Positions 1-12,900 of a stretch of 64,000 nt of DNA are shown piece by piece (position 1 is the first letter of the stretch; every line of letters starts with the position of its first letter). The position numbers and the translations under genes were made by a program. Under the pieces are notes generated by a model. It had not been told where the DNA came from and ran no database searches. It saw only the letters and a list, made by a program, of their open reading frames with translations. Origin of the DNA: Annona cherimola (taxonomy: Eukaryota > Streptophyta > Magnoliopsida > Magnoliales > Annonaceae). The stretch lies in contig CM059972.1 of NCBI GenBank assembly GCA_030490835.1, positions 10,198,264 through 10,262,263 of the forward strand, in the 5' to 3' direction.

Positions 1-1544
1 GGAGTTATAAGTACATAATAATAGAATCGAGCAGAGTAGGCCAGCCAACCCCATCAGGAAGAAAATTCATTTAGGAGATACAAGCAGACATACCAACCCC
101 ATCAGGTACAAAGATCTCACTGAAGTGAATGAGTCCAAGAAGTTGAAGATGTAAGAAAGATGGGCAGTAACAACAAAGTAGTTGTGGACTAGAGAAAGAG
201 AGGTACGAACCAAATGGAAACAAATAGCACAACAAACTTAATGGTCGAGCGATTGGCAAAATTTTGAGTAGCAACTGTGGGTGATTATATGAATTTGGTC
301 AGATTTTAGATATTGCTGAGCATATCATTGTTTTTTTTGTCACTCATCATTATCATGAGCTATTTCCCACTTAATGGGTCAGCTATATGAATGCTGTGGT
401 GTCAATCCTCTTCGTTTTGTGTTATTATCTTTAGCAAGCAGAAGCATTTACATTTCTTAATGACTTCTAACCATTGTCTTTTCAGATTTCCTCTAGTTCT
501 GTTATAGTCTTCTGTTTTGATAAATTCATTCTTCCTATTATAACATCGCCAATAGAAATTCATGATATCACCAGTCTCAATAAAATAAAATGCATATTGC
601 TAAATTTTGGACAGATTTGTTTAATCATATCAACAATCAGTAATGGATAATGACACCATCAAACAGTTAGTGACACATGCATTAATTGCCAAGGGGGAAA
701 AGAAAAGGGGAAAAATACGTTTTTCTAAAATTGTTTGCTAAACATTACCATTTTAGGGTGTGTTTCGGAAGTGACAAAACTTGCGGAAGAAAAATTTTGA
801 GGGTAAAAATTTTTGAAATGGGAAAAAACGATGTGATATAATAGAGGCAATGATGAGAAGTAAAGAGAATAAAGTTAAAATATTGATAGTTGTGTAAAAA
901 ATGATTGAAAAATAGGTAGTTATATGTGAAGATATGAAAAAATGATTAAAGAATATGGTAGAGAGTAAAAAGTCTTAAATTGACAAATTTTGATTTGAAA
1001 AGTTTTAGGTGTAGCCAAACACACCCTTAGTTTGTTATAATTTGTTATATACCTTGTTATAGGACAAAAAAATTAACACTTGCACATGTTTACCCTTTAA
1101 TTGGCATATAATAGAGATAGCCATCATATCCATAAGCTCTAATTAAGAAAGTAATTAATACTATGAAATTTATCTATCAATACACATATGGGTCACGCTA
1201 GGATACATTTAAATGAGCTGTTTACATAGAGAAGTTGTGCATGAAAAACAGAGGGGCATGAACTCAAGTTGAAACCTGAAACTGATAGACTTAAAAGGAA
1301 TGCACAAATAGTCTCTTCTGGATCAATTGCTGATATATATGTAGGTTCAGTTATTTAAATTTTTTTGATTGGGAGTTATTTAAATTATTGATTGCAGTGT
1401 TTTTTTGGTATCAAATAGAGAGACAAACCAAAGTTGTCAACCATACTTTCTCACAAAAAAGACATTCAAAGTCATTGAGTATACTTTCATTTGGCATGTC
1501 AGATGTTTCCATGATATATACAAAATGAACAACGTAATAGAAAC
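1..1544 (-). other. Intron sequence following exon 8 of the ARM gene
   Basis: No further ARM or BTB exon could be recognised here, so this is read as at least 1.5 kb of one intron. It contains one complete family A MITE (756-1026). The remainder is AT-rich sequence without a supported gene. Confidence 0.6.
756..1026. mobile_element. MITE family A, complete, TTA target duplication
   Basis: Begins GGGTGTGTTTCGG and ends CCAAACACACCC (inverted repeats). It is flanked by TTA on both sides (753-755 and 1027-1029). The internal sequence (GATATAATAG, AAAGAGAATAAAGTTAAAAT) recurs in the other family A copies of this window. The 3-bp TTA duplication suits a PIF/Harbinger (Tourist-like) origin; no transposase is present. 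Confidence 0.85.
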
Positions 1545-4500
1545 CTGTGCCAATCTCCCTAATGCAAAGGCTGACATCTCCTTAAGCTGTATGTCTTGTG
1601 ACTGCAACATATCTATCAGTGGTCGAACAGCACCTCTTTGCACAATGTGCACCTGTAAGCACCTCTTCTTTCAGAAAAAGAAAATTGTACAACCCCAAGA
1701 TTGGGCGAAAAGAGAAATGGATGCTACAACAATGGCATTCCTCCTTTGGAAGCACAATAGAGAAAAGATTCATCCATTGAAAATGATCAAAATAGCATCT
1801 AAAAAAGGAAGAATTGCACCCTTGTGCAAATGGTACCTTGCAGTCAGAATCTGTTGCTGCAAATTGGCCAAGTAACAAGGCAGCCTCCCTTCGACTCTCT
1901 GAACAGCATGAGCTGCCATTCAGCACATAAACTTAACAATCATCACCTCATTCATTCATAAAAGCAAGTGATACATGTAAAAACAAGAAACAACAAATAC
2001 AAACTCCACAGTTATTGACTCTACAAAAATGACGAGTAAGATGACGAAATGATGGCAATGCAGCATTTACAGCCTCTATGAGATGGATTTTCTGCTAAAA
2101 TCCTTCTGTTTGCTGAGTAGTATATTAAAAAATCTTGCTCCAGATTTCATTTGGAAATGGAAATTTTAGATTCATATTCACATCTGCCATGAGAGGGACC
2201 ATTTACACAGCTTGATAGCCCCGCTGAGAAAGACCCTTGTATGGCCTCTGATGATGGGTTGCCACGGAAATGAATACGGGGCTGGGCATTTGCGCAGTTA
2301 ATCAATGAGGAATTTTTCATGTATGGAAACAACAGTTTTTGACCAGCACTAACTCCTTTGCACTGATATTGTTGCTGTCATGCGGGCTCGTTGTTGATGA
2401 ATTATTGAAACTTGAAACCTCTTGTACAGGTAGTCAGAATATCTGATCTTTCAGCCAAAGTTGTTGGTTCTCAGAAAGGTTCAGAGCAAGTTCACCCACA
2501 CTGCACCCTAAAACTGACCTTTGCGGCTGCTGATCCTACTACTGAAAATATCACCATCGAATTGCAAGTAAGTCTTGAATTTTGGGGCGAAATTTATCAC
2601 CACTAGCTGTGTTTCTATGCAGCTAATCCAGTGAATAAAAATTAGGCCAAAAGCCTTAAATTCTTAGAAAGTTAGGAGGTTAACCACACTCTACAGAGAA
2701 CCACCAAAATTCACCCATTGTTGCCACTGACAGTAGAATATGAAAATCTAGAGCACAAAATAAAGTAGCCATTCAACACCTAAAATATCACATACAGAAA
2801 ACTTAAGGAATGACCTTCTTGGTGCCATAAGAGACCAACAAACATCCTAAGGTAGCAAACATACAACCTAAACTGGGAAGAGAGTATCCAATACCTAAGT
2901 AGCCCAATAACAGGTTGCAAAGCACCAGCTAGAAGAACTTCTTTCTTAATGTTTGGTGATGAATGGACCAGATTTCCAATAACACCAACCTAACAAATCG
3001 ACGAAGAAAATTCATAAGGGGATAATGATGATATAAATTCCCTAACAACAAAATGAAGCAGAGCCATGTTACTTAGGTCGATTTGTACAGAGGGGGGAAA
3101 AACCTTTCCCACTCCTTCCTGCATATATTTTGATATGATTTAACATTTAACTTCCTAATTATCCTACTTTTCTATTATTACCTCTACATTCCAATTATTT
3201 TTTCACATCTTTCCATATAACTACTCTATCTATTTATCTTTCCTCTCTTTACTCCTATTCATTACCATTATATCATCACATTACTCTCTCACTTTTTCAA
3301 TTTTTTCTCTATTTTTTTTTTTTTTTTTACCTCTACCTACAAAAGCTCTCAAAAAATTCATTGGCAATTGAACATACCGCTTCATAATGAATTGTAGCAT
3401 CCTCTGACCGCAGCATTAAGATCAAAGTAGGAAGAGCATTGCATTCCACAATCTGTACATTGACCAGCTATATAGCATCAATAGTGCCAAAGGCTATCGA
3501 ATTTACAAAATTCCATATTTGCCAAAGTGAACCATCAACCTGATTTTTATTTTCATCATTTTTAAATGCTAAAGTTCTCAGGGCCCCTGCTGCTGCCCGT
3601 TGTACTTTTGTATCAGTGAACTCAAGCAACTCAACAAGAGGTGGGATACCCCCTTCAATCCTGAGAATATAAAGAATGACATAAACAGGAAATTTTAAGT
3701 AAATATTTAAACTTGGAAAGGAGAAGAAGTGCAAGCAAACCTGACACGTGTCTTTATACTGCTGTTCTCATGTGCGAGGTTAGTAATTGCATCTGCTGCC
3801 CTACGAATAACGCTATTGATGGCACGAGAGTTACAAGCATCACTGTGCCTTTTTAGTAAACTCACAAGATGTGACAGTGCACCGGCATCCACTATGAGTT
3901 GTTGGTGCTCCGGCTGTTAAACAGCAGCTCTTATTATATCAAGAGAAAGATAGACTAGGAAGGACAATAGGCTAATGAGAAACTTGCGAAGAGACTAAAA
4001 TCCATATGCCCTTCTTTGCAATAGCATTTGTAATTCCTAGGAAGCATCAAATCAAAAACCATGCAGTGCCGGAGGGCATGTTGCTATCATCAAAGAATCG
4101 AAAACAGAGTGCTATCATCAGAGATTCTAAATGAAGGTTGTGAATGAAGGTGAAAAACAGAAATCATGTCGTTTTAGAGGCTGATTGGTTGGATCGGACA
4201 GCATTGGAAAGGAACGACGGTCATCTCATTAATATAGGAGACAACGTCTAAAACAAATAAAGCTGAAATGGAAATGAGATAATAATTGATAAGTCCAGGT
4301 GCTGCAATACCTTCACTGCAAGCAGCCCCAAAGCAAAAGCACTCCCTTTCTCAACCTCGTGCTCAAAAGGCCTCTGCCCACCAGTAGACGGCGGTGGTGC
4401 CTGCAGGTGCTTCACCAGTGCTGGAACTGCCTCACCATCCACGATAACATTCACGACATCCTCTGCAATTTAATAATAAAATAAAAATAGAAAACCAGAA

Positions 4501-5211
4501 AACCAAAGCAAACTAGTGAAAGCACTAATCCATTGGACAGATGCATGACATAGAGTCCACCTATTAGGCTGACACACCAATGCACAAATAGTGATTAATC
4601 AGGCTAACCAATCAACAGTAACTCGTGACTCGTGAAGCCTGCATATGGGCCTCAGATCGTCTTCTTACTTAACCTTCCATTCATATGACCCACTCAACAA
4701 GATATCTGCCTGATTTTCAGCATCCAGCTTGAAAAATGGCTTGACTAACTAGGAGAATAAACACAGAGCAACTCATTCAGTCCAGGCAAAGACTTTCGTG
4801 TGCCTTTCTTAACCGTTCTTCTCAGTGGACAGACAGTTATCGACCCGCAGCATATTTGTGGCACCGCAAGCTCAATTAACTACCCGAATCACTCAAAAAA
4901 AGCAAGAAACGTAGATATAAAGAGAGAATGTGCGGCAGATGAGGCATACCGTTCTTGGCAAGCTCAGCCAGGACATGCGTGGCGCGTTTGGCCGCCGATC
5001 GGTCGCAATCCTTCCAGGAAAAGGTGGTGTTGAGGATTTCGACCTGCGCCCTAACCTCACAAGCTAGGGCGTGGTGCGCATCGGGAGAGATTTCCGAGAT
5101 CTCGCGCTCTTCTTCGTCGTCGTCGTCATCCACGGGCGCGAGAACCGGTTCCTCCTCCAGCTTCCGCTTCTGCCCTTTCCTCTGGGAGATGGCGGTCTGC
5201 TGCTGCTCCAT
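1545..5211 (-). CDS. ABAP1/ARIA-like armadillo-repeat protein, 5' half only (runs off left edge)
   Basis: Minus-strand gene; exons read 5211-4950, 4462-4311, 3913-3741, 3660-3540, 3452-3378, 2989-2895, 1912-1837 and 1652-1545. All have GT-AG borders and compatible phases, giving 354 codons so far. The start is the ATG at 5211, followed by a Lys/Arg patch (RKGQKRK) and an acidic stretch (DDDDDEEER). The later exons encode successive ARM helices, for example AFALGLLAVK, RRAADAITNLAHE, RAAAGALRTLAF, EAALLLGQFAATDSDCK and EMSAFALGRLAQ. The family (known from Arabidopsis ABAP1 and ARIA) is about 700 aa: N-terminal ARM repeats and a C-terminal BTB domain, acting in the nucleus with pre-replication factors (ABAP1) or the ABA factor ABF2 (ARIA). 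The BTB half is not in this window; the last seen exon ends phase 0 with a GT donor, so the rest lies to the left. Intron 6 holds an exon-like fragment on the other strand (2430-2567). The family call is strong; choosing between ABAP1 and ARIA is not possible here. Confidence 0.9.
2430..2567 (+). pseudogene. Exon-like fragment in the ARM-gene intron, opposite strand
   Basis: An open 138-bp block of 46 codons is bounded by a good acceptor (CTTGTACAG) and a consensus donor (GTAAGT), phase 0 at both ends. The peptide begins VVRISDLSAKVVGSQKG and ends TTENITIELQ. I do not recognise the family. A second protein-like stretch lies upstream on the same strand (about 2159-2334, containing WAFAQLINEEFF) but is broken by two in-frame TGA codons. 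Most likely this is a captured or decayed gene fragment; a nested live gene is less likely. Confidence 0.4.
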
Positions 5212-6369
5212 GGCGGAGACAGAGAAGCAAATAAGGGGAGAACTTGAGGAGGAGAGGGAGAGAAGGGTTTTTGAAAGGCGGGGAGAGAAGGAAAAGGCAA
5301 AAATGGAGGAAGAAGAAGGGTATTTTGGGAATTAAAAGTGAGAGACCCCTGTCGGTTTTGTACGCTGCGGCCTTAGACGATCACGTACATTATTTGTACC
5401 TGATTGCATCTTAACTTCTTAAGGCGGGGAAATGACCCGCGATTTTTTGTTTGCCCCCTTTTCATGCAGATCAGAGAACGGACTGCGCGCGCCGTTTGGA
5501 ATGAAATTCTATGATTCTAAAGTTTATGTTTTAAAAACTTTTTAGGCCATTTTAAGCTACAAAATTTTTAAATAGAGTGTATGGTTAAGATAAAAATATA
5601 ATAATATGTATTTTGGAATTTGAATGAAAAAATTGTGTTGGAAATATAAAAAAAAATTGTCTTAAAAATTAAAAACGGTCTTAAAAAAGAAAATAAATAT
5701 TAAATCAAGAATCTCATGTGGCTTGAAACCGGCAATAATTTTAGGAACTTCGCGGTCCATATCCCGGCTGTACAGACAAGCATGAGACGGCCCATTCCTT
5801 TTTTTTTCCCATCTTATAGCATGTAGACTGCAAGCATGGATTGTCGACAATAAAATGGCCTAGATGAATTACCATAATAAATAGGGTTAATGGTGTTCAC
5901 TTAAAAAATACATGGTTAATTTGCAAATAATCAATTTAAAATATATATATGATACTACGATGTAGTGAACACGAGAAGCGGTTATAAAAAGATATATACT
6001 TCGGATATTACTTTATCTTGTAATGGGAATTTAAATAAATGTGTTTACAATTAAAATTTTTCATTTTTCATAATTATCATATTTTTAAATTATTCTCGCA
6101 TTTTTACAATGATCCCAATTTTCAATCATTTATACACAACTAATCTATTTATTTTAATTCTATTATTTTTATTACTCATCAGTGCCCCGATTATATTATA
6201 TTATGTTCTTTTATTTCAAAGATTGTTACATTCAAAATCTATTTATGGAAGATTTTATTATTTCCCAAACAAATGATCGATTGTTTATAAGCATTACTAA
6301 TTATCACGTTCTTTTTGCCTTTCTTTATTCATTTTTGTTTGCTTTTATGGGATTAAGTTCCTGCCATTA

Positions 6370-6670
6370 AAAGATAAATAAAAGCAAATTCTGTCCTTTT
6401 TTATAGAAGCTAAGGTGCGATTATTATTGCAATCTTTTTATTGCAATATCTTAGAATCGTACTTTTATAAGATATTTTTTCTTACAATGCGGACAATCAT
6501 GCCCTCTAATTTGTTGTAAAAAGATAAATAAAAACAAATTCTCTATCTTTTTTATAGAAGCTAATGTGCGATTATTAGTGCAAATATTTCTTTATTGCTG
6601 TCTTAGAATCATACTTTTATAAGATATTTTTGCTTACAATACAAACGATCATACCCTCTAGTTTGTCTAC
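6370..6670. repeat. Tandem duplication, period 150 bp, two copies
   Basis: The block starting AAGATAAATAAAA at 6371 recurs at 6521. The copies share TATAGAAGCTAA, GTGCGATTATTA, TACTTTTATAAGATATTTTT and CATACCCTCTA-like stretches with scattered differences. Confidence 0.8.
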
Positions 6671-7069
6671 ATTTTTGCTCAATTCACGAATAATACCGGC
6701 ATTCGACAACGCATCTGCGTGATGACGGTAGCTCCCCTCGATATCAAACCTAGGATCACTGACACCAGAACCAAAGATGAGTATCCACTATGCATCCACT
6801 ATGCTCGTGCTTGTTTCTCAAATCGATTTAAGTCAACCTTCTCTGCCTAACATCTCCATGCTAGTGCTGGCGCTGGCGCTGGCGAAGAGGAGAGCACAGC
6901 AGCCACGCTTGGCTCGAGCAACCTTATCGCCCTCAACCAAATTTCTGATCATCCTCCAAAGGAACATGCGGTGAATAAACGCATCCATTTACACCAATGC
7001 ATTCATTTTAGTAGATTTCTGGGATACACGCTTACGCCGGAATTGACCGAATGAGCCCGGGTATACTTG

Positions 7070-7375
7070 GCTTTAGTGCATCTGAGTACATTTCACGTAT
7101 TTTTTTATTTTAATTTTTTTTATACAATTATTAATTTAAGTATGTTTAATACATGTATCAATTTTTACCTTTTTTGATACTTTTAGATTTTTTTTTTAAA
7201 TTAGTAGCATTTTCGTAATTCATAAATTACGAAAATGCCTCTGGTTTTAAAAAATAAAAAATATAAATACAAAATATCAACAAATCATAAAATTGATACA
7301 CATATTAAATACGTCTAGGTTAACAATTGTATAAAAAATATATATAAATATAGGCTTTTCATCCGGGTGCACTAC
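7070..7375. mobile_element. MITE family B (foldback element)
   Basis: Long inverted repeat: the left arm carries AAGTATGTTTAATACATG and ATCAATTTTTACC, the right arm carries their complements (TTGATACACATATTAAATAC), and the apex is near 7220. Outer ends carry TAGTGCA on the left and TGCACTA on the right. The same core recurs near 15.6, 33.0, 35.3, 55.1, 55.5, 59.7 and 61.8 kb. Confidence 0.65.
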
Positions 7376-8116
7376 ATCATGGTCCCACTTACACTCCCCT
7401 AATGTTATCAGAATCCTTTATTATAGAGCAACTTTTACGTCAACAATTGATTCCATTCCGGAAGAACCAAGGTTCCACAAATATTGCATAAAAGCCTTAA
7501 AGTGGTATATTCTACCAATAGAATTAAAATATAATCATTTACATCATCTAAGAATATTTATTTTGTAGTAGGTCATTTTTTAATCAAAGTTTCGATGGGG
7601 GCTTACTAAGGCACCGTTTGGTGGTAACTGTGGATGAAAAACTACCTCTTCCACATTTTTCAAAAAATAACTTAACATATTAAGTGCCCAAATATTATAC
7701 TCTTTTATATGTTAATACTATACATCAATCATTTTTATACAACCGTTATATTTTATTTATTTTATCTATATCATATCATATCACTTTTCTATTATTCGAC
7801 AATCTTTAATTTTTTAAAAAAAAAAATTATTCACTCCCTCACTTATAGCATTACTAGATGGTGTGTCTTAAAAACGTACACATATGCACTACGAGTAACA
7901 CATGGATACACTAACAAGTACATTTAGGGCAAGTTGGTAAGGATTCAAATAACTTGAAATAGACGAAGAAATACTCTAACAATAGAATTAAAATGTAATC
8001 ACTCACCTCGTCTAAAATTATTTATTTTATAACAGGTCATTTTTAACAATGGATGGGAAACTATATCACTCTTACCTTTTAAAAATTAATTCGACACATT
8101 AATTATTAAACTCAGT

Positions 8117-8280
8117 GTTATAAAAACGGGATCGAACCATCCGATTCGATTGATTAAACCGGGAACCGGGCACAGTTTAGTCCGATTCATCTTAGTTTCG
8201 GTCCAGCCCAATCTAGCCAATGAGAACGGACTTAACACTGATCTTACTGGTTTCTAGATCAGTCCATCGAATCGCTTAGC
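8117..8280. mobile_element. Transposon-terminus-like segment rich in ACCGG/CCGATT
   Basis: Starts CAGTGTTATAAAAACGGGA, followed by repeated ACCGGGAACCGGG and CCGATTC words. This resembles the end at 63263 (CAATGTTTTAAAAACCG). It is probably one end of a decayed hAT-like element; the partner end was not identified. Confidence 0.4.
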
Positions 8281-9880
8281 TTTTTTTCTGCACTAATCAG
8301 CTAGCTATTAGGTAAAACAATAATGGTAACAATTATGGCTCTTTTCTTTGGCATTTGTTGCAAATGACGAACAGGGCCATTGATGGACGATCAGTTGCTA
8401 GTCCGGTAGATGCATAGTGGGAACGGCAGCATGAACGGATTGCCGATGGTGATAGCGTGAGGTAGCAACAACGATGGTTGCAAGATAAGTTCGCACATCT
8501 GTTATGGAGTCTGGATGATTTATCTTTGAGAAGGAAAAAAATTGTAGGCGTGGTACGGCGTGGTACGTTGGTGGTGTACCAAATCATTATGTGCGTGTGA
8601 CACAAATACGGTGATCCATGTGTCAGACTTTTATGTTACCGTAGGAGATTTCTATCTTTTGGAATTTTGCGAACATGTTGGCGGGGTTAGTTTGGGTGCT
8701 TTAACGGTGTAGATATTGTAAGGTGTGCAAATTAACGGTGCATATCTTGTGAGTGATGCAGATTTTACTGGGCATTGTTATTGTTTTATGTTACTTTGGA
8801 ACCCAATGAATATTTATATTTATTTCTGTATTTGTTTTTGCATGAGTTATGGAAAATAAAAATAAAAATTTGTAGTATAAAAATGTTTATTACGATTCTA
8901 TTTTATATTACTTTCGACATTTCAAGTCGTAGAATTTTAACTTAAATATCCATTAAATATTTTATGTAAAATGCTAGTATGCTTGTTCAATTTGGTTTTA
9001 GCAAAAAGTTGAAACATAATCAATTCCTTGAGTAGTTTAGTTTTGACAACATCATTCAACTATTGTACTTTTTCCACTTTAGCCCTTTATATTAATATTT
9101 TTTTTCTACAGCCATTATATTTTTTCAATTTATGTTTGTCATATCGCGTCGCTTTTATATTTTGAAAAAATGTTTCATTTTTTTTTTTTTTTACTTATCC
9201 AATCCCTCTTCATCAATGTTACCAAATGGTGTGTACTTTAAATACAAACAACACGTGCATGACGAGTAATGAGATACATTAACAAGTACATTTAGGGCAC
9301 ATTGGTATGGATTCAAATAACTTAAATGGAAAGAAGAAACGTGACGACAAGGGTACTTTTGAAATTGTATAAAAGAGATGCATGGATGTGGATGGAATAC
9401 GACAACAGGAATTTTGAGTGAAATATCATAAGTACGAGTAGAATAAAGGTGAAATGTTTTACAATGCCATTAACTCCCACAATAGTTACAAAGATGTGCC
9501 ATGGTTTAACTTCTTTTTTCCCTTTGAAAAAACGAATTTGCGTGAACAGTTTCTCCAAAAGTGGAAGCCCACAGCTATTATGATTTGTGGTACCTTTTTT
9601 ACTTTAATTATTTATCTCTCATGCATTATCTATCGTTAGTTATTTATACTTATTATTGCAGTCACCCCAATTATTGTCAAGATTATCAAAGAGACAGACA
9701 CGCACCATGAGTGTTTTCGCTACGGCAATCTCTTATACGCTCGTGGACTGAAATGTACGGCGAAGCTGCAGCCCACGTGTCTAAAGAATCCCAATCTCCA
9801 CAGAAACGTCTCCTATACTGTCTTCGATAACGAACGGCTATTATAACTCGCTCGTGTGCACGGACCCACCCCACACGAAA

Positions 9881-9890
9881 CATATATATT
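9881..9890 (+). promoter_or_regulatory. Possible TATA box of the DnaJ-ferredoxin gene
   Basis: CATATATATT lies 49-58 bp upstream of the ATG at 9939, and a purine-rich leader follows it. Spacing fits a short 5' UTR. Position and motif only. Confidence 0.35.
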
Positions 9891-9938
9891 TGCGGAGGAG
9901 GAGAACGAGTAGAGAGCGGAGGCAGCAGGCTTGGAGTG

Positions 9939-12900
9939 ATGCTGCTTGCCTGCAAGAGCCCGTTCTCCCACAATCTCCAGCTCGCCAATGCTTTCCCCAC
10001 AAATTCGCGTTTCTGCAATCACTCCCACAGCAGAGCATGCCCTTCTCCGAGCTACAGACACCACCGAGATAGCAGAAGAAAAGCATTCGCGGCTATAAAC
10101 TGCGGCGGCGGCGGCAGCAGCAGAGAAGAGGCTTCCGGGAATCCCAATGCCGACCGGCTTTCGCCCCACCAAGTCCTCGGGATTGATCCCTCCTCCCCAT
10201 GCTCCCTTGAAGACATCAAAGCCGCTTTCCGAGCGAAGGTAGGAAAGTGATCCAGCAATTCAAATATTCGTAGTCTGAATTCAATTTCAACGAATCTCAG
10301 CTATTCATACGGCTGGTACGAGATGCAATATGCTTGTATTAAGTGGTGAAGAGAACTGGGAATAGTGTTTGGATTGTGCCAGTGGAATTCAAATAATGCG
10401 AAAATTGCTGAATTTTGCTACTTTCACACCCAATGAGATTTTATCGTGCTTAGATTGCACATCATTTCTACTATGGGTAGTCACTTTCTTGAAATGTAAC
10501 AGGTTAAAAAATTCCACCCTGATGCAAATAAAGATAGCAGAGATTCCGATGTGATGATTCGCCGTGTAATTCAAGCCTACGAGGTAATAAAAATTACCTT
10601 CATAACAAATCCTCCTTTTTGTTTGCTCAAAGGAGGGTTACGGGAGGGTAGGAATTTTACAGAAACAGGGAAACATGTCTCTTTCTGTCTTCCAAGGTCT
10701 TTTTCTTTTTCATTGTCAAATCTTTCCTGTGTTACATCAAAAGTCCTCTTTATAAAAAATAAAAAAAATAAAAAAAAATCCTTTGTAGGACTTTCTTGTT
10801 TTTGAATTTCTGGGCTTACATGCATGAGAAAATATTCATTTGCACTTATCGTGTGTTAATATGCGATTGATGCACTTGTATCTTTAAATGTTACCCTAGC
10901 TCTCCTTTGCTTAAGAAATGATAGATGAGCATGAGCTTTATATGATTCACCGTGACTGCAGATATTGTCCAAGCAACACCAGTTTGAGCTTGCAGAGAGG
11001 TAAACCAGTTGTTCTATATTCCTTCAAACTTGATTTAGTGAATCGTTCGCCAGAATGTTTCTTTTGTTGACACTGGATAAGTCTCTGTTGTTTCAAAGCG
11101 GAAGGAGAAGGATGCACGGTCATTGGCATCGGATGGTCCAACTATTGTTGATGCGGTCCTTCTCGAAGGGTGCAATACTTGCTAGAGCTACGTTTAATAT
11201 CAAACTGTGGATATAGAGCCTATCTGCTGTAGCACCTGTGATAATGTAGGCAATTTTGATTGAGATACCTGTGTACGATCTCCAAACATATTTGAGGATG
11301 ACATTGCCCTTATCTGTGTCTGTGAGTTTTGTTCTGACTTTTGCTACCAACGAATTATCATATTATGCTGGTGTTTTATCTGTTGTTTTTTAATAGAAAA
11401 AGGTTCTGGCAAACTTTACTTTTGCCGAATATTCAAATTCCTGCTTCAACTTCAAGATGTTGCTTCTCTCAGTTCAAAAACTGATGAATTATGGGATTCG
11501 AACATTCAAATATCCCAAATTCAACATATTCAAACTTTGCTTTCTTCAAAATTTCAGATTTCCTGCTTCCCCTTCTGATATCTTCTCTGATGCATCATGG
11601 GATTCACTATCCGAGATTTATTTGCAGGGAATATGCAGACCCATTTGATTATCCAGAATGTGAGGCGTTTGATGTTTTTGTAAATGAAGCATTTTGCGTT
11701 GGCCAAGGTGCTACTGCATTATTCACTTTTTTCTTTTCAATTTCAACGTACAGATATGTATATTCCTTAGAATAAGACCTTCAAATCGTAACCTGATGAT
11801 ACTGCAGAAGAAATGTCATGATTACAAAAGCAACAAACTAGCTTTTATATTTTTGGATCTATCCAAAGTGCCTGCTCACATAAAAAATATATATCATAAA
11901 AAATGTGGATTATACAATGACGTTTATAAGACTTGCTTAAAAAAATGCTATTCCAATAAAATTCTATTGGCAATAAATAAGGTACATCTTTGCTAGATAC
12001 AATGAAGGAATGCTATTTTCTTTCGTGAACAGATTCAGGAGTTCTCCTGCTACTTAAAGTGTTATGTGCTTTTATCCTTTAGGGCTTTGACTGAAAAGCC
12101 ATCAAGTATACAACAGTTTGAACTGTGAACAAGTATACACGGTATATTTTTCTATGCTGTTCGCCGTTCTAGAGATGTGAAAGCTAAAACTTCAAGACGC
12201 ACTGGCTGATTTGTAATGGTCCAGAGTGCAGCTGCTTTCAGAAGCCTGCTGTATCTCCACCCCTGAAATTCGAGGATTCTACCATTTCTTTTCTTTTCTT
12301 AGATCAAAATAAAATGATTTCCTGGCTGGAGAAGACACAAGACGAAAAGGCCTTTGTGGCACTGAAATTACAGCATAGTCAACCAGACTCGCATCAGATT
12401 CTTGCATAGAACTAACAACCATGTATACTTCAAATTACGAATAAGAATATCATTACAAATTGGTTGGGTAGAGTTGAACTAATGCAGATAACATGACCTA
12501 AATTGAATCAAGCTTTAAAAGGTGTTGCAAAACATGCACCAATGATTTCTTTCCTGGTGATACTTCTACTTCAAAATTTTAAATTTTAAATTACAAATAA
12601 AGATACCGATACAAATTTGTTGGGTAGAGTTAAACTAATGCAGATATCCTGACCTGAATTGCACCTCTAAGGCTTCAACGCATGTGTAAAATATACACCA
12701 ACTATTGCCTTCCTGGTTATATTTCTATTTTAAAATTTAAATCATTTATTTTATTTTAGATTTTTCTTAGGAAATCAAAGGGGTTAGGAAGTGAAACAAT
12801 TTGAGGATTTGTCAGTCATAAAAAAGTTAAGATGATTCAGCTGGCAAAATCATTTTCAAGACTAGAAGGCTATATGAGAACTAGAGGAAAGCTGAAAAAA

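Larger units (their letters stand above)
5212..9938. other. Intergenic spacer between ARM gene and DnaJ gene
   Basis: No supported gene. About 5212-5340 is the GA-rich (minus strand CT-rich) leader of the ARM gene. The rest is AT-rich, with a 150-bp tandem duplication (6370-6670), a foldback MITE (7070-7375), duplicated blocks at 7.5-8.1 kb and 9.2-9.3 kb, and a CCGG/CCGATT-rich transposon-end-like segment (8117-8280). The small ORFs here show no recognisable family. Confidence 0.6.

Noticed and set aside
1405..1875. 156-codon plus-strand ORF
   Set aside because: It overlaps exons 7 and 8 of the ARM gene on the opposite strand and has no recognisable domain.
6777..6974. 65-codon ORF with alternating Leu-Ala stretch
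   Set aside because: Low-complexity GCTGGC repeats explain the leucine/alanine run. There is no family and no gene context.
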